Positions 9,836 to 18,383 are shown, numbered from the stretch's first letter. The stretch: DNA of 64,000 nt from Planctomycetota bacterium (GCA_029259745.1 JAJDEO010000063.1:186001-250000), one strand, 5' to 3'. The notes: a model not told the origin generated them from the sequence alone. Numbers and translations: made by a program.

Positions 9836-9854
9836 CCCGTACCCTCGAACGCTG
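9836..9854 (-). promoter_or_regulatory. Conserved 19-bp motif upstream of FG-GAP gene (copy 1)
   Basis: Plus-strand CCCGTACCCTCGAACGCTG. A copy with 17 of 19 identical bases lies at 26162-26180. Both read, on the minus strand, CAGC-TT-GAGGGTACGGG, and both lie upstream of a leftward gene for an exported protein (about 140 and 230 bp from the start codons), with CTAG a few bases away. Could be an operator, a promoter element or a repeat remnant. Confidence 0.35.
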
Positions 9855-9859
9855 GGCTA

Positions 9860-10019
9860 GTGGTGTGATTCAAAAGTTCGCGAGATTAGTTTTGGGTCAT
9901 CGTCGTCGCTGGCAAGGCGCATCGCCGCAGGCGAACTGGTGGATTCGTCGAGGAGCTGCAACACAGCCAGCGGCGAGGAGGGCGTGAAACAAATGACGCG
10001 AACTCTTGAATCACACCAC
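9860..10019. mobile_element. 160-bp MITE-like element with 23-bp terminal inverted repeats
   Basis: The left end (9860-9882, GTGGTGTGATTCAA...TTCGCG) and the right end (9997-10019) are inverted copies matching at 22 of 23 positions. The complementarity stops sharply at the ends. The 114-bp interior has no transposase and no convincing gene. Size and structure resemble a miniature inverted-repeat element. I see no clear target-site duplication, so it may instead be a large structured regulatory palindrome for the divergent genes on either side. It fills about half of the 392-bp gap between the FG-GAP gene and the sigma-factor gene. Confidence 0.55.
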
Positions 10020-10086
10020 GAGGGTTCCGATGACAGCGCCACTTTGCCGCCGATTGGTGGCGGTCGCGCACTTCGAGGAGTGATGC

Positions 10087-10785
10087 GTGCCACCTGAGGA
10101 CGTTGCGATGCGTCTCCGAGCTGCGCCCGCCACGCGCGAGTTGGCGGGGGAGCTGAACGCGCTCGACCTCGACGAGCCCATGCAGATTGACGCCTTCGCC
10201 GAGAAGCTCCTCGACTGGTGGTATGCGTCGTCGGACAAGGAGGCGTTCTCGCTCCTCGTTGCCGTCACGGCGCCTTTGCTCGATCGCGCGGCCGCGGGAG
10301 TGCGGCGTGAGGTTGGGCTCGCGGCCGCCGCTGAAGAGCTTGTCGATTCGCTCTTTGCCGAACTCTTCGTCGACATCGGCCTGCCACGCGCGCCGAGTCG
10401 GCACTTCATCGCGTATGGAACGCGACAGATGCGTCGGATGGCGAAGCTGCGGGCGCAGGAGCTTGCTTCGGGCGACGTCGAGGGCACGTCGGGGGCGTTG
10501 ATTGCCGCAGCGTTGGACGGGGCTCCGGACAACGAAACCGAACGTCGCGCACGCGACTATCGACGCACGCTCTCCCGTGCCTCTCACGGCATGTGTCTGG
10601 GCGATCGACGCCTGCTCGTCGCCGCCTACGTCGACGGTCTCACGGAGGCCGAGATGGCATCAGAACTGAACATCCCGATGGAGAACGTCGCTACGATGGC
10701 GGAGCGAGCGCTCGATCGCTTTCTCGCCCGTAAAGACTCGCTGCTCGCCAGCACTTCCGGGCGCGACCAGGAAGGGTCGGCATGA
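10087..10785 (+). CDS. Divergent ECF-like RNA polymerase sigma factor
   Basis: A 232-residue protein read as an ECF sigma factor. Region 2-like helices occupy about residues 50-110 (LVDSLFAELFVDIG resembles the ...QETFLRLF core). A region-4 helix-turn-helix lies near 175-220 (LGDRRLLVAAYVDGLTEAEM, then ELNIPMENVATMAERAL). The sequence is far from the ECF consensus, so the call rests on the region-4 pattern plus context: the next gene starts inside its stop codon (ATGA) and encodes a zinc-anti-sigma-like protein. The GTG start at 10087 is favoured by GAGGAG just upstream, and an ATG at 10108 is an alternative. Confidence 0.6.
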   Translation: MPPEDVAMRLRAAPATRELAGELNALDLDEPMQIDAFAEKLLDWWYASSDKEAFSLLVAVTAPLLDRAAAGVRREVGLAAAAEELVDSLFAELFVDIGLPRAPSRHFIAYGTRQMRRMAKLRAQELASGDVEGTSGALIAAALDGAPDNETERRARDYRRTLSRASHGMCLGDRRLLVAAYVDGLTEAEMASELNIPMENVATMAERALDRFLARKDSLLASTSGRDQEGSA

Positions 10786-11705
10786 CAGCTGCACACGACA
10801 TGTCCATGGCCGAAGGCGACCGCGTCGTGGGTCGAGTCATGCGGCACTTGATCCGCTGCGAACCGTGTCAGGCGTCGCTCGAAGGCATGAAGACGCGCGC
10901 TGACGCCATCGCTTACCTGGCCGGTCATCACCGCAACGAACAGTCGCCGCGAACGGCCGTCGACCGCGTCTTCGCGCGTTCGATCGAAGGCGGTCGGATC
11001 GTGCTCGCCGATCTCGTCTACGAGCTCGCGAAGGCGTGCATGCTCGAGAGCGAGGAGATCGCGGCGCGCTTTGAGTCGGTGTCTCCAACGCGCACGGTCG
11101 AGGAGATCTCGAAGCACATCGAAGGCACGGCCGATCGGATCGAGCTGATCGGCGGCGAAGAGCTGCCCGAGGTGTGTCGTGCCGCTGTGCGGATGGCGGC
11201 AGCCCATGTCGACCCGGCGGCCACAGCTCTTGAAGTGCTCGGAGTGCTGCGTCAAATCGAAGGCGACAGCGTGCGGTGTGGATTGGTGCGAGCACATGCC
11301 TTGATGAGTGCCGGATCCGATGTCGACGCGCTGGATGTCGCGGTGCGACTCGTTGATCGTCGTGGATCACCACTCGCCGAACAGAAGTTCGTATTTCAAG
11401 CCATCACTCGTGCGTGCGTGCGTCTGAAGGATGCCGTGCGAGGCGAAGAGTTCACGGAACGCGCCCTGGGGATGTGGCCGAACGACCCCGTGCTCGGTGT
11501 GAGCGCGTTGTACCTCGCGGCGATGAAAGGTGAGGAACGGCTAAGCGAGGTGGCTCGCCGAGTGCGCAGCTCGTGCCAGCTCGAAGAGTCGAGGTGGTCT
11601 CGTTCACTGGCCGAGGGATTCGTTCAGTACGCCCACGACTCCACGCATCAGCCGGTCGAGAAGCTTCGCGAGTTGGTTGGACTTGCGGCTTCGGGGTCTC
11701 GATGA
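10782..11705 (+). CDS. Putative zinc-binding anti-sigma factor with helical-repeat C-terminus
   Basis: A 307-residue protein overlapping the sigma-factor stop by ATGA, so the two are translationally coupled. Near the N-terminus is H22-x3-C26-x2-C29 (RHLIRCEPCQ), the ZAS signature of zinc-binding anti-sigma factors. The remainder is alpha-helical and resembles TPR-type repeats (GEEFTERALGMWPNDPVLGVSAL, written in two parts) with no obvious transmembrane helix. It would therefore be a soluble anti-sigma factor, possibly sensing through its repeat domain. The function is inferred from the motif and position. Confidence 0.55.
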   Translation: MTAAHDMSMAEGDRVVGRVMRHLIRCEPCQASLEGMKTRADAIAYLAGHHRNEQSPRTAVDRVFARSIEGGRIVLADLVYELAKACMLESEEIAARFESVSPTRTVEEISKHIEGTADRIELIGGEELPEVCRAAVRMAAAHVDPAATALEVLGVLRQIEGDSVRCGLVRAHALMSAGSDVDALDVAVRLVDRRGSPLAEQKFVFQAITRACVRLKDAVRGEEFTERALGMWPNDPVLGVSALYLAAMKGEERLSEVARRVRSSCQLEESRWSRSLAEGFVQYAHDSTHQPVEKLRELVGLAASGSR

Positions 11706-11968
11706 TGCGCGCCATACGTGTGGCACTGGCTTGCGTGGCTGTGCTTCTGCCACTTGCCGCAGCACTCTCACGCGAAGTCGGCGTGGTTGCGTCGGATCCC
11801 GACTCCGGCGGACAAGTCCCGGTCGCAACCACGAGCCCGACGTCATCCGTTCACTCGGCGCTCACCCAAGGCATCGTCTTCAGCATCGCCGAAGGTGCTG
11901 GCGAGGGTCGATACCTCGTCGTCGGCACGCCGATCAAGGGCCTCGTGATCGATCCGGGCCTTGGTTGA
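11702..11968 (+). CDS. Small secreted peptide of sigma-factor cassette, unknown function
   Basis: An 88-residue product whose ATG overlaps the upstream stop (ATGA). MMRAIRVALACVAVLLPLAAALS is a strong signal peptide or membrane anchor. The short mature part is polar and Ser/Thr-rich, then ends in RYLVVGTPIKGLVIDPGLG, a hydrophobic beta-like tail. No family recognised. As the third coupled member of a sigma/anti-sigma set it may be an exported regulon component or signal. Too small for homology by eye. Confidence 0.5.
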   Translation: MMRAIRVALACVAVLLPLAAALSREVGVVASDPDSGGQVPVATTSPTSSVHSALTQGIVFSIAEGAGEGRYLVVGTPIKGLVIDPGLG

Positions 11969-12011
11969 CGATCGTCATTTCCCGAGTGAACGCTTCCCGA
12001 ACCAGCTCACG

Positions 12012-12455
12012 ATGACGACTTGGCGTTGGTGCTCCTGGCGTGACCTGACGGTTGACGATGCGCACGCCCTGTTCGCGTTGCGGCAGGACGTGTTCATCGT
12101 CGAGCAGGAGTGCGCGTACAACGACATCGACGGGATCGACCCGAGCTGCGAGCACTTGCTCGCGTTCGATAGCGAAGCACCCGTTGCGTGTCTGCGTCTC
12201 GTGCCACCGGGCCTGCGCTACGACGACGCCTGGTCGATCGGGCGCGTCGTGACGGCTCGCTGCGCGCGCGGACGAGGCCTCGCGCGTGACGCGCTGCAGC
12301 GCGCGCTCGCACGGCTCGAAGAACTCGCTCCGGGACAACCCGTCCGACTCGCTGCGCAGTGCTACCTCGAAGGGTTCTACGCGTCGCTCGGCTTCGTGCG
12401 TTGTTCCGACGACTTCGACGAAGACGGCATCCCACACGTCGACATGCAGCGCTGA
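12012..12455 (+). CDS. elaA: GNAT acetyltransferase, ElaA family
   Basis: A 147-residue acyl-CoA-dependent N-acetyltransferase. The start at 12012 (MTTWRWCSWRDLT) matches the position where ElaA proteins begin. ElaA-type features: ALRQDVFIVEQECAYNDIDGID near residue 20-40 (given here as one stretch of family-typical sequence, core VFIVEQ and DIDG), CLRLVPPG, IGRVVTARCARGRGLARDA as the acetyl-CoA pyrophosphate loop (RxxGxG-like), and a terminal GFYASLGFVR. The cellular substrate of ElaA is not established. Converges on the PLP-enzyme gene with 11 bp between stops. Confidence 0.85.
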   Translation: MTTWRWCSWRDLTVDDAHALFALRQDVFIVEQECAYNDIDGIDPSCEHLLAFDSEAPVACLRLVPPGLRYDDAWSIGRVVTARCARGRGLARDALQRALARLEELAPGQPVRLAAQCYLEGFYASLGFVRCSDDFDEDGIPHVDMQR

Positions 12456-12466
12456 CAAGTGCGAGC

Positions 12467-13417
12467 TCAGGCGTCGAGCCAGCGGAAGTCGGTGTTGCCG
12501 CCGCTGAGGATGGCGCCGATGCGTTGGCCGCGCAGCTCGGGCGCGATGGCGCGCATGGCAGCGAGGACGGTGGCGGCGGATGGCTCGACGACGATCTTCA
12601 TGCGCTCGAGGAACCAGCGCGCGCTGTCGACGATGTCGTCTTCGGACACGGTCACGACGCGCGGGGCGTGCTCGCGCAGCACGTCGAAGTTCAGGACGCC
12701 GAGTGCGGACATCAAGCCATCGGCGCGCGTGTCAGGGTCCGCGACTTGCGGTTGGTGGACACCGGTCGCGAGCGAGCGCGCCGCATCGTCGACCTCGGCA
12801 GGCTCGGCGAGGATCACGCGCGCGTCGGGCAGCAGCGCGCACGCCACGATGCACGTGCCGGACGCGAGCCCGCCGCCGCCGACAGGCGTCATCACGACGT
12901 CGAGGCGGTCGACATCTTCGATCAGCTCGAGCGTTGCCGTGCCCTGGCCCGCGATGACGTCGGCGAAGTCGTAGGGCGGGATCACCGTCATCCCACGCTC
13001 GGACGCCACGCGCGCGCAAACCTCCGCGCGATCTGTCCGCGTGCAGAAGACGATCTCGGCTCCGTAGCCGCGCACGGCAGCCACCTTCACCTCCGGCGTG
13101 TCACTCGGCATCACGACGACGCACGGAATCTCGCGCAGACCCGCCGCGTAGGCCAGCGCCGCGGCGTGGTTGCCCGAGCTGTGCGTCGTGACCCCGCACG
13201 CGGCCGTCTCGTCGTCCAACGCGAAGACGGCGTTCGTCGCGCCACGCGCCTTGAACGCGCCGACCTTCTGGAGGTTCTCACACTTGAAGAACACCTCGGC
13301 ACCGAGCTCGGCGTCGAGCGTCGACGAGGTGAGCACCGGCGTGCGATGGATGCGGCCCGCGATGCGCACGGCGGCGATGTGAACGTCGTCGATCGTGGGG
13401 TGGTTCAGCGTGGACAC
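12467..13417 (-). CDS. Threonine/serine dehydratase-like PLP enzyme (fold type II)
   Basis: PLP-dependent enzyme of the threonine deaminase/serine racemase group, 316 residues from a GTG at 13417 (VSTLNHPTIDD). It is single-domain, without the C-terminal ACT regulatory domain of biosynthetic IlvA. Seen: KCENLQKVGAFKARGA with the Schiff-base lysine in FKARG, THSSGNHAAALAYAA (substrate loop), and GGGGLASG (phosphate-binding glycine loop). The likely reaction is deamination of L-threonine or L-serine to the 2-oxo acid, with racemisation as the alternative. An in-frame TTG upstream would add 16 basic residues and is unlikely. Confidence 0.85.
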   Translation of the reverse strand: MSTLNHPTIDDVHIAAVRIAGRIHRTPVLTSSTLDAELGAEVFFKCENLQKVGAFKARGATNAVFALDDETAACGVTTHSSGNHAAALAYAAGLREIPCVVVMPSDTPEVKVAAVRGYGAEIVFCTRTDRAEVCARVASERGMTVIPPYDFADVIAGQGTATLELIEDVDRLDVVMTPVGGGGLASGTCIVACALLPDARVILAEPAEVDDAARSLATGVHQPQVADPDTRADGLMSALGVLNFDVLREHAPRVVTVSEDDIVDSARWFLERMKIVVEPSAATVLAAMRAIAPELRGQRIGAILSGGNTDFRWLDA

Positions 13418-13512
13418 GTGCGTCTCACGATGGTGCTGAAAAGGGCGAGCGCGGGATCGTAACAAGTGCCCCGCGTCACACCCGAACTCGTGACGTAACC
13501 CGAGGAGAGATC

Positions 13513-13695
13513 ATGGAAACGGAGTTCTACGCAGGTTGGGGCACGCTCGCTCTCATCAACGCGGGGCTCGCTCAGAGCAAGAACCGCAGCGGTTTCGGTT
13601 GGTTCGTGCTCTCACTTCTGCTCGGCCCGGGCGCCACGTTCATGCTCGTGGCATTCTGCGACACGCTGCCCGCCGAGAACCTCGCCACGGCGTAA
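13513..13695 (+). CDS. Small hydrophobic membrane protein
   Basis: A 60-residue protein with an excellent SD (GAGGAGA, 7 bp before the ATG). The core reads ALINAGLAQSKNRSGFGW followed by FVLSLLLGPGATFMLVAF, i.e. one or two membrane helices with a basic turn between them. The 'N-G-LA-x-K-x-R-S-FGWF' pattern recurs in small inner-membrane proteins of many bacteria, without an assigned role. Its stop is one base from the stop of the next, convergent gene. Confidence 0.7.
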   Translation: METEFYAGWGTLALINAGLAQSKNRSGFGWFVLSLLLGPGATFMLVAFCDTLPAENLATA

Positions 13696-13696
13696 C

Positions 13697-14737
13697 TCAG
13701 AGCCGCCCGTCGAGCCCATCGAAGAAGCCGTCTGACGAATCGAGCTCGCGCAGCCACGCGTGAAAATCGAGCTGCTCGTCGCTGTCGATCTCTCCCAGTG
13801 ATCCGAGCAGTTTCTCGATCGCGCTGTCCGGCAGCGACGCGTCGGCCGTGAGGTCCTTGCCCGCGTAAGCACCTTCGAGCAGCAGCAGGTCTTTCTGCTC
13901 GAGTCGACGCAGGGCATGCCGCCGGCGTACCAACTCCGCCTCGTTCTCGCTGATGAGCTTCACGAGGTCGACGGCATCGACAGCACCGACGCCCTCGATG
14001 AGTTCCTGGAAGAGCACGGTGACGAGGATGATGACCTCGTCGAGCGACAGCTCGTGCTCCGTCATCAGCGCCAGGCAGGCGAGCGGCGGCTGGACCGTGG
14101 TTTTGGCGATGCGCTGGCGCACGCGCACGGCGGCCTCGCGCGACTTGTCGATCAGTTCCTGCGTGCCGTCGATCGAATCGAGCCCGGCACCCACCCACGG
14201 ATCGAGGTGGAAGAGCCGCGCGGCGCGCTGGCGGAAGATCTGCGACAGACGCCGCAGGTCTCCGAGCAGATCGGCGTTGGAGAGGTAGCCGCGCAGGTCG
14301 TCGGGACGCGGGCCGGCGTCGGTCTCGGCGTGGAAGACGCGCGTGGCGCGCTCGAAGACCGGCAGCCCGAGGCGGTAGTGGGTGTCGGCGATGGGCAAGC
14401 CGCTCTCGCTGATCGGATCGACCTGCATGAGCCCGCGCCGCACGAGGCGTGCCGTGGGCTGGAGACATCCGAGGATGGCCAGCCGACCGGCGCTGCTCGT
14501 CGCCGCGCGGGCAGCGAGCTCGGTGCCCGGCACGGCGCTGCGCCCAGCGAGCCGGAAGGACAGCGCGACGAGCACGACGGCCACTTCGGTGTCGTCGAGG
14601 TCGAGCTCGTCGAAAACCCCGAACAGCTCGCCCTCGAGCGGCCGCTCCCGCACGAGATCACCCAACCGCGTCGAGCCGTCGTCGACGGCGTCGAGCAGTT
14701 CTTGCAGCGCGCTTCGTTCGCGTGGTGAGGAGGTCAT
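13697..14737 (-). CDS. Uncharacterised helical protein
   Basis: A 346-residue protein starting at the ATG at 14737, preceded by AAGGG on its own strand. No signal peptide or membrane helix, so probably cytosolic. It is helical and charged throughout: LRRLSQIFRQRAARLF and HALRRLEQKDLLLLEGAY look like coiled or bundled helices. The spacing and the 'LxLIxENEAELVRRRxxLRRLEQ' type of segment remind me of the regulatory region that precedes AAA+ modules in some planctomycete ATPases, but no Walker A or B motif is present here. If related, it is the regulatory half alone. Divergent from mgtE by 292 bp. Confidence 0.55.
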   Translation of the reverse strand: MTSSPRERSALQELLDAVDDGSTRLGDLVRERPLEGELFGVFDELDLDDTEVAVVLVALSFRLAGRSAVPGTELAARAATSSAGRLAILGCLQPTARLVRRGLMQVDPISESGLPIADTHYRLGLPVFERATRVFHAETDAGPRPDDLRGYLSNADLLGDLRRLSQIFRQRAARLFHLDPWVGAGLDSIDGTQELIDKSREAAVRVRQRIAKTTVQPPLACLALMTEHELSLDEVIILVTVLFQELIEGVGAVDAVDLVKLISENEAELVRRRHALRRLEQKDLLLLEGAYAGKDLTADASLPDSAIEKLLGSLGEIDSDEQLDFHAWLRELDSSDGFFDGLDGRL

Positions 14738-15029
14738 CGTTTGCCCTTCGTGACGAAATACCCTTCGGGCCCGTTCAAGGTAACGGCTGTTGGCGACTCG
14801 CGTGACGCGAGACCTTCCCCCGACGCACGCCGCGCCGCCCAACCGACACGTGGATTGCCCGCCATTCGTCGCGATCCTGGCAACGCACAGCCACTTCCGT
14901 GACAATCGCGCGCACCAGCCTGGGGCTGGCGGCATTTCATGCGTGTCGGCATGGCCGAGCGATCTCCGCGGTTCCGGAACTCGACGAATCCGACGATTCG
15001 CCGGCGTCCTGTCGCGCGACTTCAGATCG

Positions 15030-16556
15030 ATGCACCCCGATACCAACGACGCCCCCGCACCAAGCGCTGCTCGCCCTCGTGAGCTCAGCATGGACCGTCC
15101 CGACCTCGAACAGCTCATCTCAGCGCTCGAATCGAGCGGCGCGCCGCGCGTTGCCGACGGCGCCGGCGTTGTCGAAGACAGGGCCGACGAGCGTCGCGCG
15201 GTCGACATCGCCCAGGCGCTCACCCATGCCGACAACGAGACGGGGCGGCTGATCATCTCGTTGCTGGATGACGAGCGCGCTGCCGAGGCGCTCGCCACCA
15301 CGGACGATCACACGCGCGGCGCCATCCTGCAGATGCTCGATGTCGAGCGGATCACGCGCATCATCGACGAGCTCGACCCCGACGACGCGGCCGACCTGAT
15401 CCCGCTCGTCCCGGAGGCCAAGCGCGCCGCGACGCTCGCCGGGCTCGACGTCGACCTGCGGGCGGCGATCGAGCGGCTGTTCCGCTACGAGCCCGACTCG
15501 GCCGGCGGCATCATGACGACGGAGGTCGTCTTCGTGGATGCGGCGGCGACCTGCGGCGACGCGCTCGCGAAGATCGGCCAGGCCGAGCAGCCCGAGACGA
15601 TCGGCACGCTGTACGTCGTCGATGCCGCGCACACGCTCGTCGGTGTCGTCTCGCTCAAGGACCTGCTCACGTCGAATCACGATCGGCGTGTCGGCGAGAT
15701 CATGGACAGTGACGTGATCTTCGTCCGCGCCCGCCAAGACCAGGAAGAGGCCGCGCGGATCGCCGACCACTACCACCTCTCGTCGCTGCCGGTGATCGAC
15801 AGCGCGCGGCGCCTGGTCGGCTTGATCACCGTCGACGACATCATGGACGTGCTGCAGGAAGAGGCCAGCGAGGACATGATGCGTCTGGCTGGCACGAACG
15901 TGAACCACCCGACGAGCGAGCCGCTCCTGTCACGCTTGCGTGCGCGGGCACCGTGGCTCGGCGTGACGTTGATCGGCACGTTCCTCGCGGGTCTGCTCCT
16001 CGAGGGTATCGAGGCGGTGTTCTTCCCCAGTCAGCTCGACGCGGCGATGGGCAAGCTGCTCGGGGCGACGAAGAGCAGCTCGGAGGCCGTCGCCAACGCC
16101 CACGCCTTCAAGATGCTCATGTACTACATCCCGCTGATCGGCGGCATGGCGGGCAACGTCGGAAGCCAGTCGTCGACGATCATGGTGCGCGGGTTCGCCA
16201 CCGGTGAGGTCGACCCGAAGCGCCCCGGACGCGTGTTGCGCGGCGAACTCCTTCTCGCGCTTCTCATCGGGATTCTCGGGGGCATTCTCGTGGGCGCGCT
16301 CGTCTCGGCCACGCACCCCGACTACCCCGTGCTCGGGCTCATCGTCGGCCTCGCCCTGCCGTGCGCGATCGTCACGGCGGCCTTGGCCGGAACGCTCATC
16401 CCGTTCGCCTGCCAAGCCGTGAACGTCGACCCGGCCTACGCCGGCGGTCCGTTCCTCCTCACGCTCAACGACCTCGCGGCGTACACGATCTACTTCGCCG
16501 TCGCCATCGGGCTCATCGACATGCTCGGCACCTTCGGGATGAACCCACCTTCGTGA
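15030..16556 (+). CDS. mgtE: Magnesium transporter MgtE
   Basis: A Mg2+-gated Mg2+ channel/transporter of the inner membrane, 508 residues from the ATG at 15030 (an ATG at 15090 is also possible). The N-terminal superhelical domain shows LDPDDAADLIPLVPEAKR. A CBS pair follows: YEPDSAGGIMTTEVV (the linker typical of MgtE), then LKDLLTSN and VGLITVDDIMDVLQEEASED. The C-terminal pore domain has about five helices, including the signature IPLIGGMAGNVGSQSST and the final LNDLAAYTIYFAVAIGL. Its stop overlaps the start of lepB (GTGA), so the two are coupled. Confidence 0.95.
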   Translation: MHPDTNDAPAPSAARPRELSMDRPDLEQLISALESSGAPRVADGAGVVEDRADERRAVDIAQALTHADNETGRLIISLLDDERAAEALATTDDHTRGAILQMLDVERITRIIDELDPDDAADLIPLVPEAKRAATLAGLDVDLRAAIERLFRYEPDSAGGIMTTEVVFVDAAATCGDALAKIGQAEQPETIGTLYVVDAAHTLVGVVSLKDLLTSNHDRRVGEIMDSDVIFVRARQDQEEAARIADHYHLSSLPVIDSARRLVGLITVDDIMDVLQEEASEDMMRLAGTNVNHPTSEPLLSRLRARAPWLGVTLIGTFLAGLLLEGIEAVFFPSQLDAAMGKLLGATKSSSEAVANAHAFKMLMYYIPLIGGMAGNVGSQSSTIMVRGFATGEVDPKRPGRVLRGELLLALLIGILGGILVGALVSATHPDYPVLGLIVGLALPCAIVTAALAGTLIPFACQAVNVDPAYAGGPFLLTLNDLAAYTIYFAVAIGLIDMLGTFGMNPPS

Positions 16557-17695
16557 CGTCGCGACGTTCACGCACGCTGTGGCTGATCGTCGCCCTCGTG
16601 GTGCCGCCGCTCCTGATCCGCGGTTGTGCACTGCGGTCCTTCGAGATCCAGTCGGGTTCGATGGAGCCGCTCTTTGCCGTCGGCGATCAGCTCGTCGCCC
16701 TACAGGCCGGGATCGACACGCGTGATGTCGCGCGCTGGGATGCAGTGGTTTTCGACGCGAGCATCGACAAGGAGATTTCCGCGGCCGCCGACACGGTGCT
16801 CAAGCGCGTGGTCGCGCTCGGCGGCGAGCGTGTCGAGCTGCGCGGCGGCAACGTGTGGATCGGTGAGACGGGTGCACAGACGATCGCCCGCAAGTCCGAC
16901 GAGCTCGTGCGGGCGCTGTTGCAGGAGGCCCATCGCGGGTTCGGCTTCGAAAACCCTTGGCTCTGGGCCGGGCCGGGTGACGTCGAGGACATCGAGGGCG
17001 GCGTGCGCGTCAGTGTCGGGGCCGGCGTGCGTGGCGTGGCGCGTTTCACGCAGACGCTCGACGACGCGATCGACGACGTCGAGGGCGAAGAGGTCGTCGG
17101 CGACACCGCGCTGCGGGTGACGTTCGGCGCTGGCGACGCGACGCCGTGGCTGATCTTGCGCGAGGGCAGCGACATCTTCGAGGCGCGCCTGGCCCCGTCT
17201 GCCGAGGGAGGCGCGACGCTGCGTCACCACAGCGATGGCCTGCTCGCCGAGGACGCGACGTTCCCCGGTGTCGCGGCCGACTCGACCGTCGAGATGTGGA
17301 ACGTCGACGACGGCCTGCGGGTCTTCGTCGACGGTACGCTCGTCCTCGCTGCGGACCACGGCGGCAGTGCCCCGACCAACGGCGCGCTGCTCAACGGCCC
17401 GCTCATCGCCATCGAGGAGGGCACGCGCGAGGTCCTCGACGTCGTTGTCCTGCGCGACATCCACATCTCGGCCCAGGGCACGTTCGGGGTGCGCGACAAC
17501 GGCAGCATCGGCCTGCCCTACGTCGTCCCGCCCGGCCACGTCTTCCTGCTCGGCGACCGCAGCCACCTCTCGCGCGACAGCCGCTTCTTCGGCGCCGTCC
17601 CGCTCAGCGCGCGCCTCGGCCGGGCGATCGGCCGCTACAGCCCCGCCGAGCGTCGCACTTGGCTCGAACCGGACGGGTCGCCCCGTGACCCCTGA
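16553..17695 (+). CDS. lepB: Signal peptidase I with large insertion
   Basis: Membrane-bound Ser-Lys protease removing signal peptides, 380 residues from a GTG that overlaps the mgtE stop. One N-terminal membrane helix (LWLIVALVVPPLLIRG) precedes the catalytic Ser36 in SGSMEPLFAVGD. The general base is Lys84 in LKRVVALGGERV, and the closing box is GDRSHLSRDSRFFG near 334. Between Lys84 and that box lie about 210 residues that ordinary signal peptidases lack. They read like a concanavalin/LamG-type sandwich (VEMWNVDDGLRVFVDGTL). The following sigma-factor gene begins 11 bp before this stop. Confidence 0.9.
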   Translation: MTSRRSRTLWLIVALVVPPLLIRGCALRSFEIQSGSMEPLFAVGDQLVALQAGIDTRDVARWDAVVFDASIDKEISAAADTVLKRVVALGGERVELRGGNVWIGETGAQTIARKSDELVRALLQEAHRGFGFENPWLWAGPGDVEDIEGGVRVSVGAGVRGVARFTQTLDDAIDDVEGEEVVGDTALRVTFGAGDATPWLILREGSDIFEARLAPSAEGGATLRHHSDGLLAEDATFPGVAADSTVEMWNVDDGLRVFVDGTLVLAADHGGSAPTNGALLNGPLIAIEEGTREVLDVVVLRDIHISAQGTFGVRDNGSIGLPYVVPPGHVFLLGDRSHLSRDSRFFGAVPLSARLGRAIGRYSPAERRTWLEPDGSPRDP

Positions 17696-18383
17696 GCCCA
17701 CCTCGAAATCCTCGCAACCCGCGCACGACGGCCCGGTTGAAGGGGCGGACCCGACGGCGGACGGGACCGAACACGCGGAGGGCCGAGCCCTGGACGGACG
17801 AGACCTGATGATGGCCGTGGCCGCCGATGAGATCGGCGCCTTCGACCGCCTCGTCGGCGCCTATGAACGGCGCGTCAAAGCAACGGTTCGACGTTTCGTC
17901 CCGAATCGATCCTCCGTGGACGACCTCGCCCAAGAGGTCTTCCTGCGCTTGTTCCGTTCGCGCGGTCGGTACATCCCGACGGCCAAGTTCGAGACGTTCC
18001 TCCATCGCGTGATCTTCAACACGTGCGTCAACCACACTCAATACATGCGGCGCCGCAAGGCCCTGTCGCTCGACACCGCGCCCAGTTCGCGCGACGACGA
18101 CGCGCCTGCGTTCATCCCGCCGGACGAAACCATCGGCGAGCCACTCGACCACATCGAGCAGGCCGAACGAGCGGTGCTCCTGCGGCGAGCGGTCGACCAG
18201 TTGCCGAGCAACCAACGGCGCGCGTTGATGTTGTCACGCTTCGAAGGACTCTCATACGAACAGATCGGCGAGGTCATGGACCTCACGACACAAGCCGTCA
18301 AGTCGCTGCTCTGGCGCGCGCGCGAGTCGCTGCGCAAGCAGCTCAGCCCTGTCTTGGGGACGAACGACGATGACCAAACCTGA
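17685..18383 (+). CDS. ECF RNA polymerase sigma factor
   Basis: A 232-residue ECF sigma factor from a GTG at 17685 that overlaps lepB. A 45-residue low-complexity acidic leader comes first. Region 2 reads DRLVGAYERRVKATVRRFV then DDLAQEVFLRLFR. Region 4 reads LPSNQRRALMLSRFEGLSYE with QIGEVMDLTTQAVKSLLWRA as the helix-turn-helix that would bind the -35 element. The downstream gene starts 14 bp inside this one and encodes a membrane anti-sigma-like protein, so the factor is probably held at the membrane. Target promoters are not identifiable. Confidence 0.9.
   Translation: MTPEPTSKSSQPAHDGPVEGADPTADGTEHAEGRALDGRDLMMAVAADEIGAFDRLVGAYERRVKATVRRFVPNRSSVDDLAQEVFLRLFRSRGRYIPTAKFETFLHRVIFNTCVNHTQYMRRRKALSLDTAPSSRDDDAPAFIPPDETIGEPLDHIEQAERAVLLRRAVDQLPSNQRRALMLSRFEGLSYEQIGEVMDLTTQAVKSLLWRARESLRKQLSPVLGTNDDDQT

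Noticed and set aside
13418..13465. N-terminal extension of the threonine-dehydratase-like protein from a TTG
   Set aside because: It adds 16 basic residues not expected in the family. The GTG at 13417 gives a standard start.
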